Made by a program: the position numbers and the translations under genes. From assembly GCA_030761205.1 (NCBI GenBank), contig JAULJL010000010.1, positions 2,113,001 to 2,177,000 on the forward strand: a DNA stretch of 64,000 bases. Direction: 5' to 3'. Positions 1 to 12,799 of this stretch are shown here, one piece after another; position 1 is the stretch's first letter; each line of letters starts with the position of its first letter. Source of the DNA: Fremontodendron californicum (Eukaryota; Streptophyta; Magnoliopsida; Malvales; Malvaceae). The notes beneath the pieces were generated by a model. The model saw only the letters and a program-made list of their open reading frames with translations, searched no databases and was not told the origin of the DNA.

Positions 1-3000
1 CTCCATAAATGAAAGTGAAACCTGGTAAGCCTATTGTTTGCCTCCCGCTCATCTAAGACCTCACCAATGTACTCACACACAAATGTGCCATTCAAAATTG
101 GTTCACCAGCCCTGACTCCCCAGCCCTGAAGATCAACATGAAGCAATGTCAATGGACAAAACTCTAGAATACAACAAAAAATTGAAATCAATACCTTATT
201 CTCTGTTTTGAAGACTTCCAATTTCACTCGTACTCCATTTTGCAAAACCCTATTTGGACATGCTCTATTGCAGCTACACATGTGGTTGCATTCATAGACA
301 AGGTAGCCCTCCTGCACAGTTTCACAAAGGTTTAATCACAAGATATAAACCAGAATCAAGGAGAGCAGTAAGATGCCAACCAGACTACGTAGCCGTATAT
401 ACTTGTCAAAAAGGGCATGTCGTTTTATAATGTGTTGAATGGTGAAGCTATGTAATTCTAAGAAAAGAAAAAAAAAACATCATATTAGATGCGTATCATA
501 TCAAGTCAATAATGCACTCCTTAACAAGACTATTATAAACAATTCATAGCATGATCAGCAACAACAAAGACAAAAGAAAAGTATCTGATTAACTGTTTAA
601 AAAGAGTCTCCAAGCAAATAACAGCACATACTCTATATGTGATTTAAGAAACACTATAAGCAAGCAACACAAAATATGATGCTTTAGAGTGAAAATAATG
701 ATGGTTGACAGAACAATAATTAAAGTACCTCCAATATAATTCGCCCTTTGTCATCATATGGAAATCTGACACGCATGGGTTTCCCATGTATGTCTCTTGC
801 ATCTTCATAATCATTATCAAAGAGATATACATGATCACATGTCTCAGGACAGCATGTTGAATTGGAGCAGGTGCAGCCAAGTTGCAAACTCTGAAAATAT
901 ATGTACATAATTAGAAGGACAAATGAAAAAAAAAAAATTACAAAACAAAACATAAGAGTTATCCAAGCAATGTACAAATGTATCCCATCATGTGAGAGGT
1001 GAGATGCAAGCCATACAAAACAACGATGTTGCCTGACCTTGTCTTAAGAAATTGCATTTGATGGTATTATCAAACAAAACCCAGAAATCTCTAGTTAAGG
1101 GAATTATCAAGAATCTTAAGAATAACTTCTGGTTATGAGGACATTGTGACATGCAATCAAAGTAGACTCCATTGACGCATAATTGTAAGGAATCTATATG
1201 AAGGAGCAATAAAGAAGAGGATAAAATAATCCAAACACAAAGGTACCTCAATATCAAGATCAAGGGATTGATCAAGCAAAGATTTTGTAACGTAAGTAAA
1301 GTTCTCCCAAGGCATGGAGGATCTAGCATTTTGGTCATTGGAACTATCACCAGAGATGTAAAGGGAATCAGAAAGACCTTCATCCACTACACAAGCTACT
1401 GGAACTGATTCCTTCCCAAAGCTTAAATCATCACACAAGACACTGGCCTTCAGCATGGGCCATTGTTTAAAATGTTGTGAATCAATGATATAGTGACACT
1501 CATCCAGTTCCAACTCCTCATCTACATTATCCAAGGAATCTGCTGATGGGCGACCCCCAAAACCATTAGGAAGAGGCATCAATGGGGACAGAAAATCTGG
1601 GTCCTTGACAGGCTTACATCCATTTACACATGCAAATTCCTCTTGGTGCCACTCGACTTGAATGTTATGCTCACTGCAGAGCTTGGCTGCCTTAAGGTAC
1701 ATATGTTCTGGTAACATCCCATACTTCTCCTCCAATGAGGCTTTGAGGCTCACTTTGCAACAAGAAGAGCGAGCAATAGACAAAATGTCCAAGTGATTAG
1801 GTCGCGGTTTTGTTTTATGAATTTCGGAAAATAATATTTTTGCAAGGGCTGAGCATTGGAGTTCTGCTAATCTACCAAGATTCGATGTCTCCTTTACATG
1901 AGGCTGTACACTAATGATGTCAGTGTCAATCAACTTTGATGCCTGGAGGCGTTTTTTCATAGTTGCAGTTGCCCTATTCCTGATCCTATATGACACTGCC
2001 GCCAGACCTTTCTTAAATCTAGGACGGCTAAGTATCCCGGATTTTAGTTTATAAGCATAATAATGAACCCCTCTCTTTGGGGGACGAGAGCTAGCTAAAC
2101 TTGGTCCCATGTGAGCAGCCTGGTGGTGGCGGCCTAGATCAGGCAGCAAATCAAATTTCAAGCCACAAAACCTGCAAATAAACTTTTGAAAACTGCCTAC
2201 ATTCTCTGAATTATTCTTCAAAGAAGCTGAATTGCCGAGCTCAAGTTTCAGTGGAGATTCCTCACCCGCAGTTAGATTATGCTGTTGAGCAATCTTTGAC
2301 AATCTAAAATCAACAGGATGAGCTGACAGCACATGCAACCATAATTCCTCAGTATTGCCAAAATGGCTGCCACAGGGAATGCATCGGAGAAGCATGCACT
2401 GTTCAACAAATTGCACATGGTGTCTCTCCTGAACATGGGATTCCAAAACCTTCTTGTTAGTAAATGAATCCAGGCAGATTGCACAAGCGTAACCTCTAAA
2501 CAACCATTGTGCTTCCTTTTTATGATTCTCCATCCAGTGCGTTCGGAGCTGCTGGTCATCAAGAAATTCCACTGAGCAAATTTTGCACTTAATAGTCTTG
2601 TCATCATCAAAACCATCATTGATGGCCAATGGCAAGGGAACTGGTTCTTCCACAAAAGAGGACAAAGGTGCACCTTCGTTGCCAGTGAAGCCCATTAACC
2701 TTTGGAGTCTCTCCTTTTCACTGTAAACCAACTTCATTAAAATTTCCCCAACTCTAAAATCTTTTGATGCTTCAGAAAGGGCCCATTGAAGTTGGACTTC
2801 CATGGGAACTGGATTTCTTAGAGATAAAATACTTTTAAAGAGCTTGTAGAAAAGTTCACATGCTTGATGTAAATGCAATTTTTGCTCAAGTGAATAGCAG
2901 TCCTTCAAAAGATCTATAAACACTTCTTTGGATACTATCCTACTCTTACCATTCCTTGCACGCTTGAGCCAGCTTGGAAGGTGTTTATCACAGTATAATG

Positions 3001-6000
3001 AATGCCTCTTAGGACTTTCATGACAAGGATCAAAACCACTATGAGAGTAGAAGCCAATGCAATGCAGTAATTCTGTGCTATCGTAATCTTTACCAGAATG
3101 TTCAGGCTTTTCAATTAAGCTGTTTCTTCTGTGCAAGGCATCACCCTCAATTACCGACACTGGCTCCGCTCGCAGGGGGCTTTCACTGTCTCCCACCAAA
3201 ACCATATCTCTGCAGCATGTGGTTTCTAAACTGGGAATAATCTCCACATGCTTCCTTTTTTGTGAGTGCTCTGGAGAACGGGAGATGTTATTTGCATCAT
3301 TTTTGGGTCTGTGTTTCTTGCAGAATGAGGAGCCATATAGCGACCGATGCTTGCATCTAGTGCCAAGCACAGTGGTACCTTCACACATTGGTGTATCAAC
3401 AGGGGGAGTCACTTCTGTTTTGCCAGAGCTACCAATAAAACGAGAGGTCAAGTGCACACAACAATAAATATCCCCATCATTTGCCCACCTCACACACTGC
3501 CTTCCCTTCGACTCTATAAATGCTATGCACTGCCGGTTTTTACTCCCAGCATCTATGGATTCCTTAGCAACTGCTTCATTCACAGGCGTTAATTCCACTT
3601 CTTTAGGTTGAATGTGCAGAGTTGAGGTGCTCTTGACCTCTTCACTTGCTGCTGTTATTTCCACAGCTTTGGTGTGGATGAGCTCCAAATGCCTTGCTTC
3701 AACCACAATATTATTCCATCTGTCAGTCAAATTATTTGATGTGTCCATTGGTGTGGTTTCCTCTCTCTCATCTTCCTTTTTACAAAGTTCTGGTGTTGGC
3801 ATATTGACATCTACAGCATCTCGGCAACTAAAAAAATCAGAGTCAATTTCAACAGCCATAGTTTGATCTGAACCATTGCTTTGCACCTGGGACGCATGTG
3901 TCTCTGCACGACGGACTTCAAGCTTGGGCCTCTTCCTGCTAACTTGTATATTTGTTTTTGAGGGACTATCACTGTTCCGATGATCGATATCTCCAGCAGT
4001 AGATACAGGATGAGACGTTGAGAACCATTTCATAACTTCATGCTTCCAGGTTTTCCACTCAGAACCAAGTGTGGGCTGCACTGGTGCATCCCCAAGAGAC
4101 CTAACCTCATTCCATAGTATAGTATCAAACAGTTCCTGAATCAATGACAAAGAAAAATATTACTTTTCAATATGCACTATGCAACTGATGGACTGATGAA
4201 CAGTCCCTGATGTAAAGTATCAAATTGACCATGCAATCAGAAGAACAGTCCCTGCGCTGTGAGAAAACAAAGTTATGCAACTAATGCACAGGGCCCCTTG
4301 TTTGCCTTGATGGAATGTTAGGGTTAGTTGTAAAAACTTTAATACCAAGCCCAAAGGTCAAGGGAAGAAGGTTTCTTTTTTCTTTCTTTTGGATGGGAAA
4401 GGGAGGGGTAGCAGTGAATGTTAGGTGACAAAAATTCTACAAATATGGGAAAGCCATTTGTGATTTATAATTTTGAACCACATCCTATTTCAAAATGCAC
4501 TGATATTAACATAAATGGGCAACCATAGAGTGAGACATACCTCCTTTAGCAATTCAATGGATTCAGCACTATGTGCATTCTGACATTGTTGTACCCATGA
4601 GTGAAAAGACTCTTGAAGCCAGTCAGCATTTATGTAGCGCGGCAATATCATCTGCAGATAAGAGAAATGTTATTACTTACATTTTCAATGCATGTAAAAG
4701 GGAATGGTGGAGGAGATAGAGATAGATTAGATAAAGGTTATGGTGGAGATGACAGTGTGGTTATGATATTGACAGCAGTCATTACCCAACTCACTTCAAC
4801 AACTAAGGATTTGTGACCATTCACATCCCCTAAGGATATATTCTCACATAGTAACAACTAAAAGTCTCAACAAAAAGGTGTAAGGTTAAAAACAGCTATT
4901 TTTATGAGTTCTAAATAAAGTGTTAAGTTAATGTATTAAATTAAATTAAATCAATTTCAGGTTAAGAGTGTGGATGTAGTAGGGAAGACCTTGCAATAAT
5001 CTATGTTTGTCAATGTTCCTAACACCTCCCACATTATTTTCATTTGTTCACAAGGTTATACATATGTCGAATCATCCACATTACATGCTATTATTTGGTG
5101 GGTCCACCATCTAATGCTGATAATTTTTCAGACATCTTATGAAGTATGTCAAGTAAGTGAAGGATTTACACTTTGAAGTTTCAAAAGCATCTTTCCAAGA
5201 TCAGAATAACCGTTGCAGCGTGAAGCCTCCATAGCGAATTCCTTCCAGACAATCACATTACGTGCTGTCTCTATCAAAGCCTACACAAATAGGAATAGAA
5301 CTCTGGTAAGAAGAGAGCAGAGGAATTGAGGAAATATATTAAATACACAAGGATTAAAAAGAAGAAGAAGAAGAAGAAGAAGAAGAAGAAGAAGAAGAAG
5401 AAAACAATACCTCGCAATGGAACTGATCAATTATATTCAGCATACCAACAGCTAGCTTTTGCTGTATGTACCGCCTTGCAACAGTCAAATCTCTAACCAT
5501 TTTTAGTCCAACTTTATGACTCCTATATGCAATAGGCTGAGGGAACTCATTAATGGATCGGACAAGTAGCATATCTGCCCAAGAATAATTCCTGGTGTGA
5601 GGAAAAAATATCACAAAATACTGCTTCCGATCATGAGTCGGTTTTGCTTTCAAAGTCGATAATGGCCAGTCAGCCCTTGCACATCTGATTCCAGCTTGCC
5701 ATTTTCCTCTCCACTATACTTGGAGAAACACAAGAGTATCAACATGAAAATAAATCCAGCATGTACTCTTATTTTCTAGCAAAATAAGAATTAATAAAAT
5801 GATACTAAACTTTTAAAAAAAATAAGAAAAAACCAAAAAAAAAACTATTTAACTGGAGACCAGAAATGGGATTTTCATAGAGATAATATTCAGATGGAAT
5901 GATCAAGGGAATTTAAGAGGACAAATGAATAATGTGTTAAGCACACAAATACACCAATTCCAAAAATAAACATAAGGCATATTGTGAGAGCACATCCTAG

Positions 6001-6577
6001 AAACTGTTGCTGTAATGCAAGTCAAAACCATAATATTTGGATAAGAGATATGGTATTTCATGGAAATGAAAGCTAAAAGAAGAAATGCTACCTTGACCCA
6101 CAATGCCACAGATTCGTCACGCTCTAACCACTTGGGCTCTGAAAGAGACAACTCTCCCTCCCTGTTGTTGATTGGCGATTCACTTTTGATGGTGTCAACG
6201 AGTAAATGAGAGTTTTCAGAGGCCAAATAAGGTCCAGTGCAACAATTCTGTGCATTTGAATCATCATATTCATAATCATGTGATCCGCAAGATAATCCTT
6301 GGCCTTCTGCCTGACAATCATAATATGAAGATCCACTATGGTGTTCTTCTGAAATTGGCAATTCAGCCCTTGTGCCTTGACCTTCATCCTGTCTTCCTGC
6401 TGGATTCCCTTCCATACTCAGCAATAAGTCATCCATCCTACCATCTGCCACTTGAACTTGTTTCCTATGTTCCAAGCAATTAGATTCTCTGTCATAAGTA
6501 AAAGTTGTTCCTGGACTCGGTTGAGCACAATCAGAATCCGCAACATACTGAACACCAGAACAGGGCAGCACTTCCAT
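1..6577 (-). CDS. SUVR5: SUVR5-like C2H2 zinc-finger/SET histone-lysine methyltransferase (3' part outside window)
   Basis: Eight coding exons can be placed by splice sites and frame: 6092-6577, 5411-5713, 5170-5280, 4541-4651, 1247-4135, 729-890, 195-311 and 22-125, about 1,428 codons before the window edge. The start is ATG at 6577. Seen: a SUVR5-type N-terminal region, three Cys/His-rich motifs around residues 540-720, four C2H2 fingers (first cysteines near residues 851, 886, 921 and 990), then a cysteine-rich pre-SET region from about residue 1301 and the start of SET (GWGVRAGEPI, FVCEYIGEV). The catalytic NHSC part lies beyond position 1. The last junction leaves two bases (AG), which would join to R-Y-G as in the family. 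Known for the family: SUVR5 binds DNA through its fingers and deposits H3K9me2 without DNA methylation, with a LSD1-like partner. All introns are GT-AG. Confidence 0.95.
5361..5402. repeat. (GAA)14 microsatellite in a SUVR5 intron
   Basis: Fourteen perfect GAA units on the + strand, so TTC in the SUVR5 transcript. It begins only nine bases inside the intron after the donor of exon 2 (exon edge at 5411). A pyrimidine-rich run this close to a donor is length-variable and could influence splicing; that effect is inference. Confidence 0.95.
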
Positions 6578-8812
6578 GATTCAAACTGGAATCTCTAAAG
6601 CAGTATAATGTGCCTATGAACATTGATTATGCCCCAAAGTCACTTTCCTGTCCAAACAAAGCTCAACCCATGCAAGAGTAAGATGATGCAAACGAAACAT
6701 TGTCAAGGATATATACTGAAAACTGAAAAAAATATATATATATATACCGAACCATATGATACAGTATAAGCAGGGTTGAAAGAAAGACGGAACAAAGATA
6801 CCAGTAACACTTGAGCATGAACATGTAAAATTCACAGATATGTATGCATGAATGTACTTCACGCAATTTAAAGAAAACACTAAGATCCTGCAGTAGGCTG
6901 TACACATAGGGCTTAATGTTTCATTTATGCAAACATCTAGATAGGGGTTAAATGACCAGCTTAATTTGGTCTCAATCACTGCATTATGTTACTTATTTCA
7001 CTTTTTTTACGATTTTAAAGAACATAACATCTTCCATGTTGCTAAAGCTAAAGGTCTTTTGTCAGCATTCAATTCATTAGACTTCACCTTTTTACAGCAA
7101 CTTATACATTTCTAAAACACCCTGGATTAAATATAAAATTCAAATCAAAATTTACTTAATCCATGCAGAATTTTAATCGCATTTCTAAAACAAACTTGCA
7201 CTCTCTATTATTATCAATCATTTCATTTTGATTTTCAAGCAATAAATTTATCAAAGTCTAATCTTTTCGACAGAAATGAAAAAGGATATCCCCGTGTATT
7301 AGGTAAAAAAAAATCAACCAATTGCTTCAATATTAGTATCAAACCAGAAAAAAAAAATAAAAATAAAAAGCTTTCCGGAAACTTAAAGGATACCTTTATT
7401 TTATAATGTATTAATTAGTAAAATAAAACCCATCTAGGTATTTTATCAAAGGGTAGGGTTCCTGGCGAAATCTAAGCTATTTCTCCATAGAAAAACTGCA
7501 GCATGGCTAGAGCCAGATCTTAAAATCCATCTCAAAAACCAAAATTTCCAGAGCTAAAACCCCAAACCAACAAGACCCAGAAACAGAATTGCCACAAAAC
7601 CCTAACATATTCAACAAATTTCATCATTCATTGATTTGGTAATAATAATAACCCCAAAAGAAAAAAAAAAAAAAAAAGAACCATTTTTCACATTATGTAA
7701 AAACCCCATAAACAGATCATCAAAATGGTGACAACATGGTGAGGTGGGTCCAAATTCCAGATCATATAAGTAAAAAATATATACAATCCTCATATCATAA
7801 AACATGTAGTTAAGTACATAAGAACAATTAATATCCTGAAATTTTGGCTCAACTTACAAAGGAAAGGGTTCATTACTTTAAAGATAATGGGTCTTTTTTA
7901 GGGGAGGGGTAAGGTCAGTAGGAATATGTAATATTTAGGGCATAAAAGCAGGACAGAGCACAGCAAAGAGCAGCTAGATCACAGAAGAGAACCATAAAAA
8001 TAGAAATTGACTGCAAAATGTGACATACATAATATGCATAACATGTGCAAAAGGTATATAAGCCAAACTTAATTAACAGAGGAGATAAAGAAAAAAAGGG
8101 GGTGGCTAATGTATTTTACCTTCTATATAAAGAGTTAATGGAAGATCACCCAATTTTTATTTTCCATGGTTATTGGTTTTTCGGTTAGGCAAATAGAATT
8201 GGAGAAAAGGGTTTTTTTTTTTTTTTTGCTTTTGAGTTTGGGTGTTGGGGGGGTTAAACTGTTAAAGTCTAGGGGAATAGATAGATAGATAGATGTGGTT
8301 CGTGAGTCGTGATATGTGGGAGTTGGGCATGTCCCCGTGGCCAAAATTGAAAAGAAGAAAGAAAAATTCAAGATAAGGAAAGTATCAAATCAAAGTAATA
8401 AGAGAAGAGAAACAACAAAGGAACCAAAAAGAAAATCAAAAATGGTGTGTGTGACTGTGTGTGGATGTGTCTCTAACTCAAAAGACTTGTAAACAAATAA
8501 GAAGACCATTACCAAAACTCAAACTGGGTTTGGTCTGTTTTGGCCTGATTGTGTTCTGTTTCTGTACTTTGGTTACGTGACGAGGGTCAAGGGTCATCAA
8601 AATCTAAAAAGAAGGCTTTGGGTTTTTTTAATATAATTTAATAAATAGAGGGAGAAGAGAAACTAGGAAATGGGTTTTTTCGGGGAGGAAATGAAAGTTT
8701 TTGTTAGGGGGTGGTTGGGGAGGGTTGCGATAAATTGGTAAAGATGAAGAATTGGTGAGAGAGAGACAGAGGGATATCAGATTTGGTTTCTAATTAGTAG
8801 TAGTAGCAATAA
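6578..8812 (-). other. SUVR5 5' leader and upstream region
   Basis: There is no further SUVR5 coding exon upstream of ATG 6577. Several AG acceptors precede the ATG on the minus strand, so a leader intron is likely but cannot be placed without transcripts. The stretch holds short A/T runs, a (GATA)n run at 8277-8294 and an AACCCTAA telo-box on the + strand near 7600. Gene-like composition fades near 8800. I see no other gene here. Confidence 0.45.
8277..8294. repeat. (ATAG)n microsatellite
   Basis: Four and a half perfect ATAG units, upstream of SUVR5. Confidence 0.85.
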
Positions 8813-9173
8813 GGGCTAGTTTAGCATTGCTGTTAGAAAAAATTTGGGTTGAAAAAAATGTGTTTATAAAGTGTGGTTTAAAAAAATTTAAATGTTTAGC
8901 ATTGCTGTGAAAAAGTGTTGTAAGAAATTGAAATGTCAAAAAAAGATATGTTTAAAATAATAAAAGTGTAGAGATGTGAGGATAATAAAGTCATTTTATC
9001 CAAAAGCCAGTTTTTAAAGCCTAAAAGCTATATTTTTGGCTTTTTGGTTTGGCTTTTCAAATTATGGTTTCAACAGCATAAGCTAATTTTTTTTATCTGT
9101 TTAGTATTGCGTTTGCGGTGAAAAACAGCTTTTGACCTCAAAAACTGTGCCAGAAATAATGCTAAACGAGACC
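8813..9173. mobile_element. Tourist-like (PIF/Harbinger) MITE, 361 bp
   Basis: The left end GGGCTAGTTTAGCATT and the reverse complement of the right end GGTCTCGTTTAGCATT form imperfect 16-bp terminal inverted repeats. Both sides are flanked by TAA (8810-8812 and 9174-9176), the TWA target duplication typical of PIF/Harbinger MITEs. No coding capacity. It lies about 2.2 kb upstream of the SUVR5 ATG. A chance TAA flank is possible, so the superfamily call is less sure than the element itself. Confidence 0.7.
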
Positions 9174-9345
9174 TAAGTAGTAGACATGGAGATGCGAAAT
9201 TGAGGTGCGTCTCATGTTTTTGGTTACTATATGTCAAGTCTACGAAAAACAGGGGGCTGTTGAGTATTAACTATTGGCTATCCCCTTTGCCCTTTTCACA
9301 GATCAGATAATGACCCACCCGCTTATGTCATGCGGCCATTAAGTT

Positions 9346-9619
9346 CTTTTCATAAAATCGACTTATTAGAATATGCGACAGATGTAAAATTAAAATATCC
9401 TATTTATTTTTTGGACACTAGACGTAAATTTTTTCTCACATTACGATAATCCACCTAATTAAGGATTATTTTGATATCATTTATCATGAGATCATTATCT
9501 TTTCTCGCAAAATCGATTTATTAAAGTATGCAACATCCATGCTTATATAATCCAAAATCTTTTCTTTTATTTTCGACGTGAGATTAAAGCACTTTACTTA
9601 TCCTTTGAGCGCTAGACGT
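9346..9619. repeat. Degenerate tandem duplication
   Basis: Two related blocks of about 160 bp: each has an AAAATCGAYTTATTA-type segment followed by a GCG/GCAACA segment and then a CTAGACGT segment (near 9420 and 9613). Origin unknown; it may be a decayed transposon. Confidence 0.45.
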
Positions 9620-11169
9620 GACAATCCCACTCTTAGTTTTCAAAATTAAAAATACAGTATTTTATTAACAAATCATACCCGTTTTCAACTTTTCATTACA
9701 TAAAATATATTTGTTTTTCTATAAATTACTAATGTTTTTCTCCCTTTTTTTGCTTTATTTTATGTTAAGTACTAGTAATATTATTTTTCATTAAAGAAAA
9801 AAGAGAGTAATCATACAATTTGAACCTAACATCTCTTAATCAAAACTCCCCAAAAAGCTTATTTCTTAAATACAGCATTTCCTTCAGTTTCTATATGTAG
9901 ATATTGTGAGTTACTGAATAGACAGGGAATTCATATCTTTCCCAGTTAAGGATAATGGTGGTTGTGTTTTTTTGCTTGTTGGAGCGTCCTTTTCTTTTAA
10001 CCATTTAATCCATGTAATATAATTTTATTGAATTTATCATGTATTTTAATTAAATGTGAGATTTAATTTAATTTCTAATAATATACAATCAAATGATCAC
10101 ATGTTTTAGGTGTTTTTTTTTGCTACAACTTTTTTTGTTTTTTATTTGATTTTCTTTTCTTTAATTATAATGCAAAGTAATAATTATTTCATATAGAGTA
10201 CCAGCTGGCTAAAAAACAAATTCATATGCCATACCACATGGCCACAATTTTGTCATGTCACCCGATCTTAACGATTAAAAATTCACAACGTTAACAATTA
10301 GATTAAATCTCATATTTGATAAAAGTACAAAATCAAATTCTAGTACAGAGACTAAATCCTTAAAAGTGAGATAGTATAGGCACACCAATCTTCCACTTTG
10401 AACAAAAATTAATCTAATTCTAACCAATGAAACATTTTCTTTCTGATAAGAAATACCAAATTTGGTCAGTCAGTATTTGTCTAGGAATCAAAGGTATGAA
10501 CATGGAGCTGTCTTCTTCATCTTCTAACCTTTTAATTTTTCACCTTTGAAATCTTGAATCCATGCCAATAAAAACATTGGAGTTTATGACTAGGAAGCAA
10601 GCTTATTCATTGTACTTTTTTCCTGACAATGTTAAGATAACTTTCACCAGCTTATTTTTCCACTTAGTTAATATGCTAAAAAAAAAACAATTGTTAGAAA
10701 ATAAATGGAAAAATATTATGTTAAAAAACAATTGTTAGAAAATAAATACTAACACCAATAAGCTTATTTTTCCACTTATTATGTTAGAAAGGAAGGAAAA
10801 AAAAAAGAGAATTCAAACAAAATTCAATAGTTCATTCAAGCAGGAAACTAAAGACTTTCTGCAACACCAATGGCCGGGTTTTAAAATAACTTGTCCAAAA
10901 CCTGCTTTTATCATGCAATAAAGTAAAAAGCAATGAATAAATAGCAGTAAAAAAAAGGAAACTGAAGAAAGGAGCAGAGGTTTTGGGGGAAGGAGGTGCC
11001 TGAGGAATGAGGATGATCAAAATGGGAACCTTTTGCCAATTTTTGGGTGAGAAGGCTACAATTTTGTGACCAGCAACCATTGGTTAACTCCAATCAATCC
11101 TGGTAATCTAATTAAAAAGTACAATGATAGTAACACAACCTACAGCCAGACCAATTGTAAGATCAAAAC
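9620..11169. other. AT-rich intergenic DNA with a local duplication
   Basis: No gene recognised. At about 10645-10790 a local rearranged duplication repeats the blocks ACAATTGTTAGAAAATAAAT and CTTATTTTTCCACTTA, each twice. The short ORFs at 10832-11093 have no recognisable family and a low-complexity composition. Confidence 0.4.
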
Positions 11170-11350
11170 CTATGTTACTCGGACTCGGGTGTGAGTGTTG
11201 GGTACGGGTATGTTCAATTTTTTGTAAGTTTTTCCATGTATTTTGAGGGTCCTTGAAAGATCATATCTCCATACCCATGTCCGAATATGTGTCGGACACG
11301 AGTGTCAGACACACATATTTAAAGAAAAATGAATAATCGGAGCAACATAG
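11170..11350. mobile_element. hAT-type MITE, family C, copy 1 (181 bp)
   Basis: It begins CTATGTTACTCGGACTCG and ends with TCGGAGCAACATAG, giving imperfect inverted ends (CTATGTTRCTC). It is flanked by a perfect 8-bp target duplication, ATCAAAAC, at 11162-11169 and 11351-11358. Eight-base duplications are the hAT signature. Related copies lie at 59573-59751 and 49067-49235. No coding capacity. Confidence 0.85.
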
Positions 11351-11482
11351 ATCAAAACAAAAGAAAAGACTGGATTTGAAGAGACCATTTCTAGCTTAAT
11401 ACATACAGTCTTCAAATCATTGTAAATATATAATATGACAACTATCATCTTACTTCAGAATATTCTCACCTGCTTATGCAAA

Positions 11483-11485
<3 letters not shown>

Positions 11486-11522
<37 letters not shown>
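11486..11522. repeat. Poly(A) tract of 37 bases
   Basis: Uninterrupted A run on the + strand, 135 bp after the hAT-type MITE. It could be a retroelement tail, but no element body or target duplication is visible around it. Confidence 0.9.
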
Positions 11523-11523
<1 letters not shown>

Positions 11524-12606
11524 AAAAACAGTATCTGTACCTTAGCTTGAATGTTTTTCCTAGTTAACATTTCTAATCAAGTAGCTAACCCAAATTAAGA
11601 CATGGTAACTAGTGGGAATTGCCAGGAGAACCTGATGGGTTTTCAGACAAAAACTTTCATCAAGGTGCTTCAGGAATCAGAACAGAACTCAATCCAAATA
11701 CAAATAATTAAGGAAAAATCTATAGGGAGTTATTAGATGTAACTGTCAATACTAAATAGAAAATTTGTTGTAGAACAACAAAAATGAAGGAAATCAAAGT
11801 AAAAACAATAAGTGAACTCTTCTAGACTAGGGAACAGAATAGAAACCTGCACAAGAAAAAAACTACAGATAAAATTAATGGTGCAATCAATTTTTATGCA
11901 GGGGGTCACAGCAATATTCTGGCCATTATTTCAGTTTTCTCAATTGACATTCAATCATCCTAAGTAATTATAACAAGGGTGATATCCAAATTCAGTTTTG
12001 CCAATCAAGAGTAAAACATTTGATAGGTCTCTATGGCAGAATAAAGTCATGTACTTTTCTCGGCTTGAGTTTTGAAATTGAAAGATTTCTTCATTTGGAA
12101 AGCAAGAATTATTGTACTTGTCATAATCATGATCATAAAGCCTCACTGCAAATGCATCAAACCAGACTCTCTTTTTTTTTTTTTTTGACACAATAATTGC
12201 ATGCATTCAGGCTTCAAGGGGAACAAATTCTTTGCAGGTGCACCAAAAAAGGGGAAAATGTTATGAAAAAGAAGCAAGAAAACGATATATATAATCAAAA
12301 TGCATGAAATTCTCGTATATATATTCTTCTAAACAATTTTTTTTTAAAAAGTATTAATTAAAAACGTAAAGAGCTATATCGGGAAGTAAATTATGTTGTT
12401 CTTACCAAATTCTAACAAAACTCAGCAACCCACAAAAGGCAAAAGCTGCAATGGAACAATAACTGGTTAGCAAATCCAAAAATCAAATCAAAGCTGAAGA
12501 AAAATAAAGAAAGCAAAATCTTGGGGAAGCCATTGAAGCAGATGTTTACTCCTTTTGCTCGATGGAGGGATGAAATTTGGCAGAAAAAAATGTGGGAAAA
12601 TATTTC
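11523..12606. other. Intergenic DNA with no recognised gene
   Basis: Short ORFs such as 11955-12206 (-) match nothing I know and include homopolymer runs. I see no splice-linked exons. It ends at the U6-like gene. Confidence 0.35.
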
Positions 12607-12613
12607 AAAAAAA

Positions 12614-12715
12614 AAAAATTAGACCATTTCTCGATTTGTGCGTGTCATCCTTGCGCAGGGGCCATGTTAATCTTCTCTGTATCGTTCCAATTTTATCAGA
12701 TGTCCCCGAAGGGAC
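12614..12715 (-). ncRNA. U6 spliceosomal snRNA gene or recent pseudogene
   Basis: The minus strand reads the U6 body from the 5' stem GTCCCTTCGGGGACAT through the invariant ACAGAGA box to GAAATGGTC and an oligo-T Pol III terminator at 12607-12618. Compared with the plant U6 consensus as I remember it, there are three changes, all transitions: CCG to CTG in the 5' part, TTAGC to TTAAC just after ACAGAGA, and GTCC to GTCT near the 3' end. An upstream sequence element is present, but the expected TATA position reads AAGTATCAAA, a weak match. Decay, or use as a variant U6, are both possible; the promoter weakness and transition-only changes favour decay. Confidence 0.88.
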
Positions 12716-12770
12716 GCTCTGAACCTCCTTGGCTTTGATACTTAGAGAGCGAAGGTAAAGCATAACTGAG

Positions 12771-12782
12771 CAATGTGGGAAC
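12771..12782 (-). promoter_or_regulatory. Upstream sequence element (USE) of the U6-like gene
   Basis: On the minus strand GTTCCCACATTG matches the plant snRNA USE core RTCCCACATCG with one or two changes. It lies 56-67 bp upstream of the U6 start, about the normal distance for plant U6 genes. Confidence 0.7.
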
Positions 12783-12799
12783 ATCAGCTTTCAAGCAAG

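Noticed and set aside
1157..1246. Extension of the large SUVR5 frame to 1157
   Set aside because: A clear donor (GAG, then GTACCT) at 1246 and family length place the exon end at 1247; the rest is intron.
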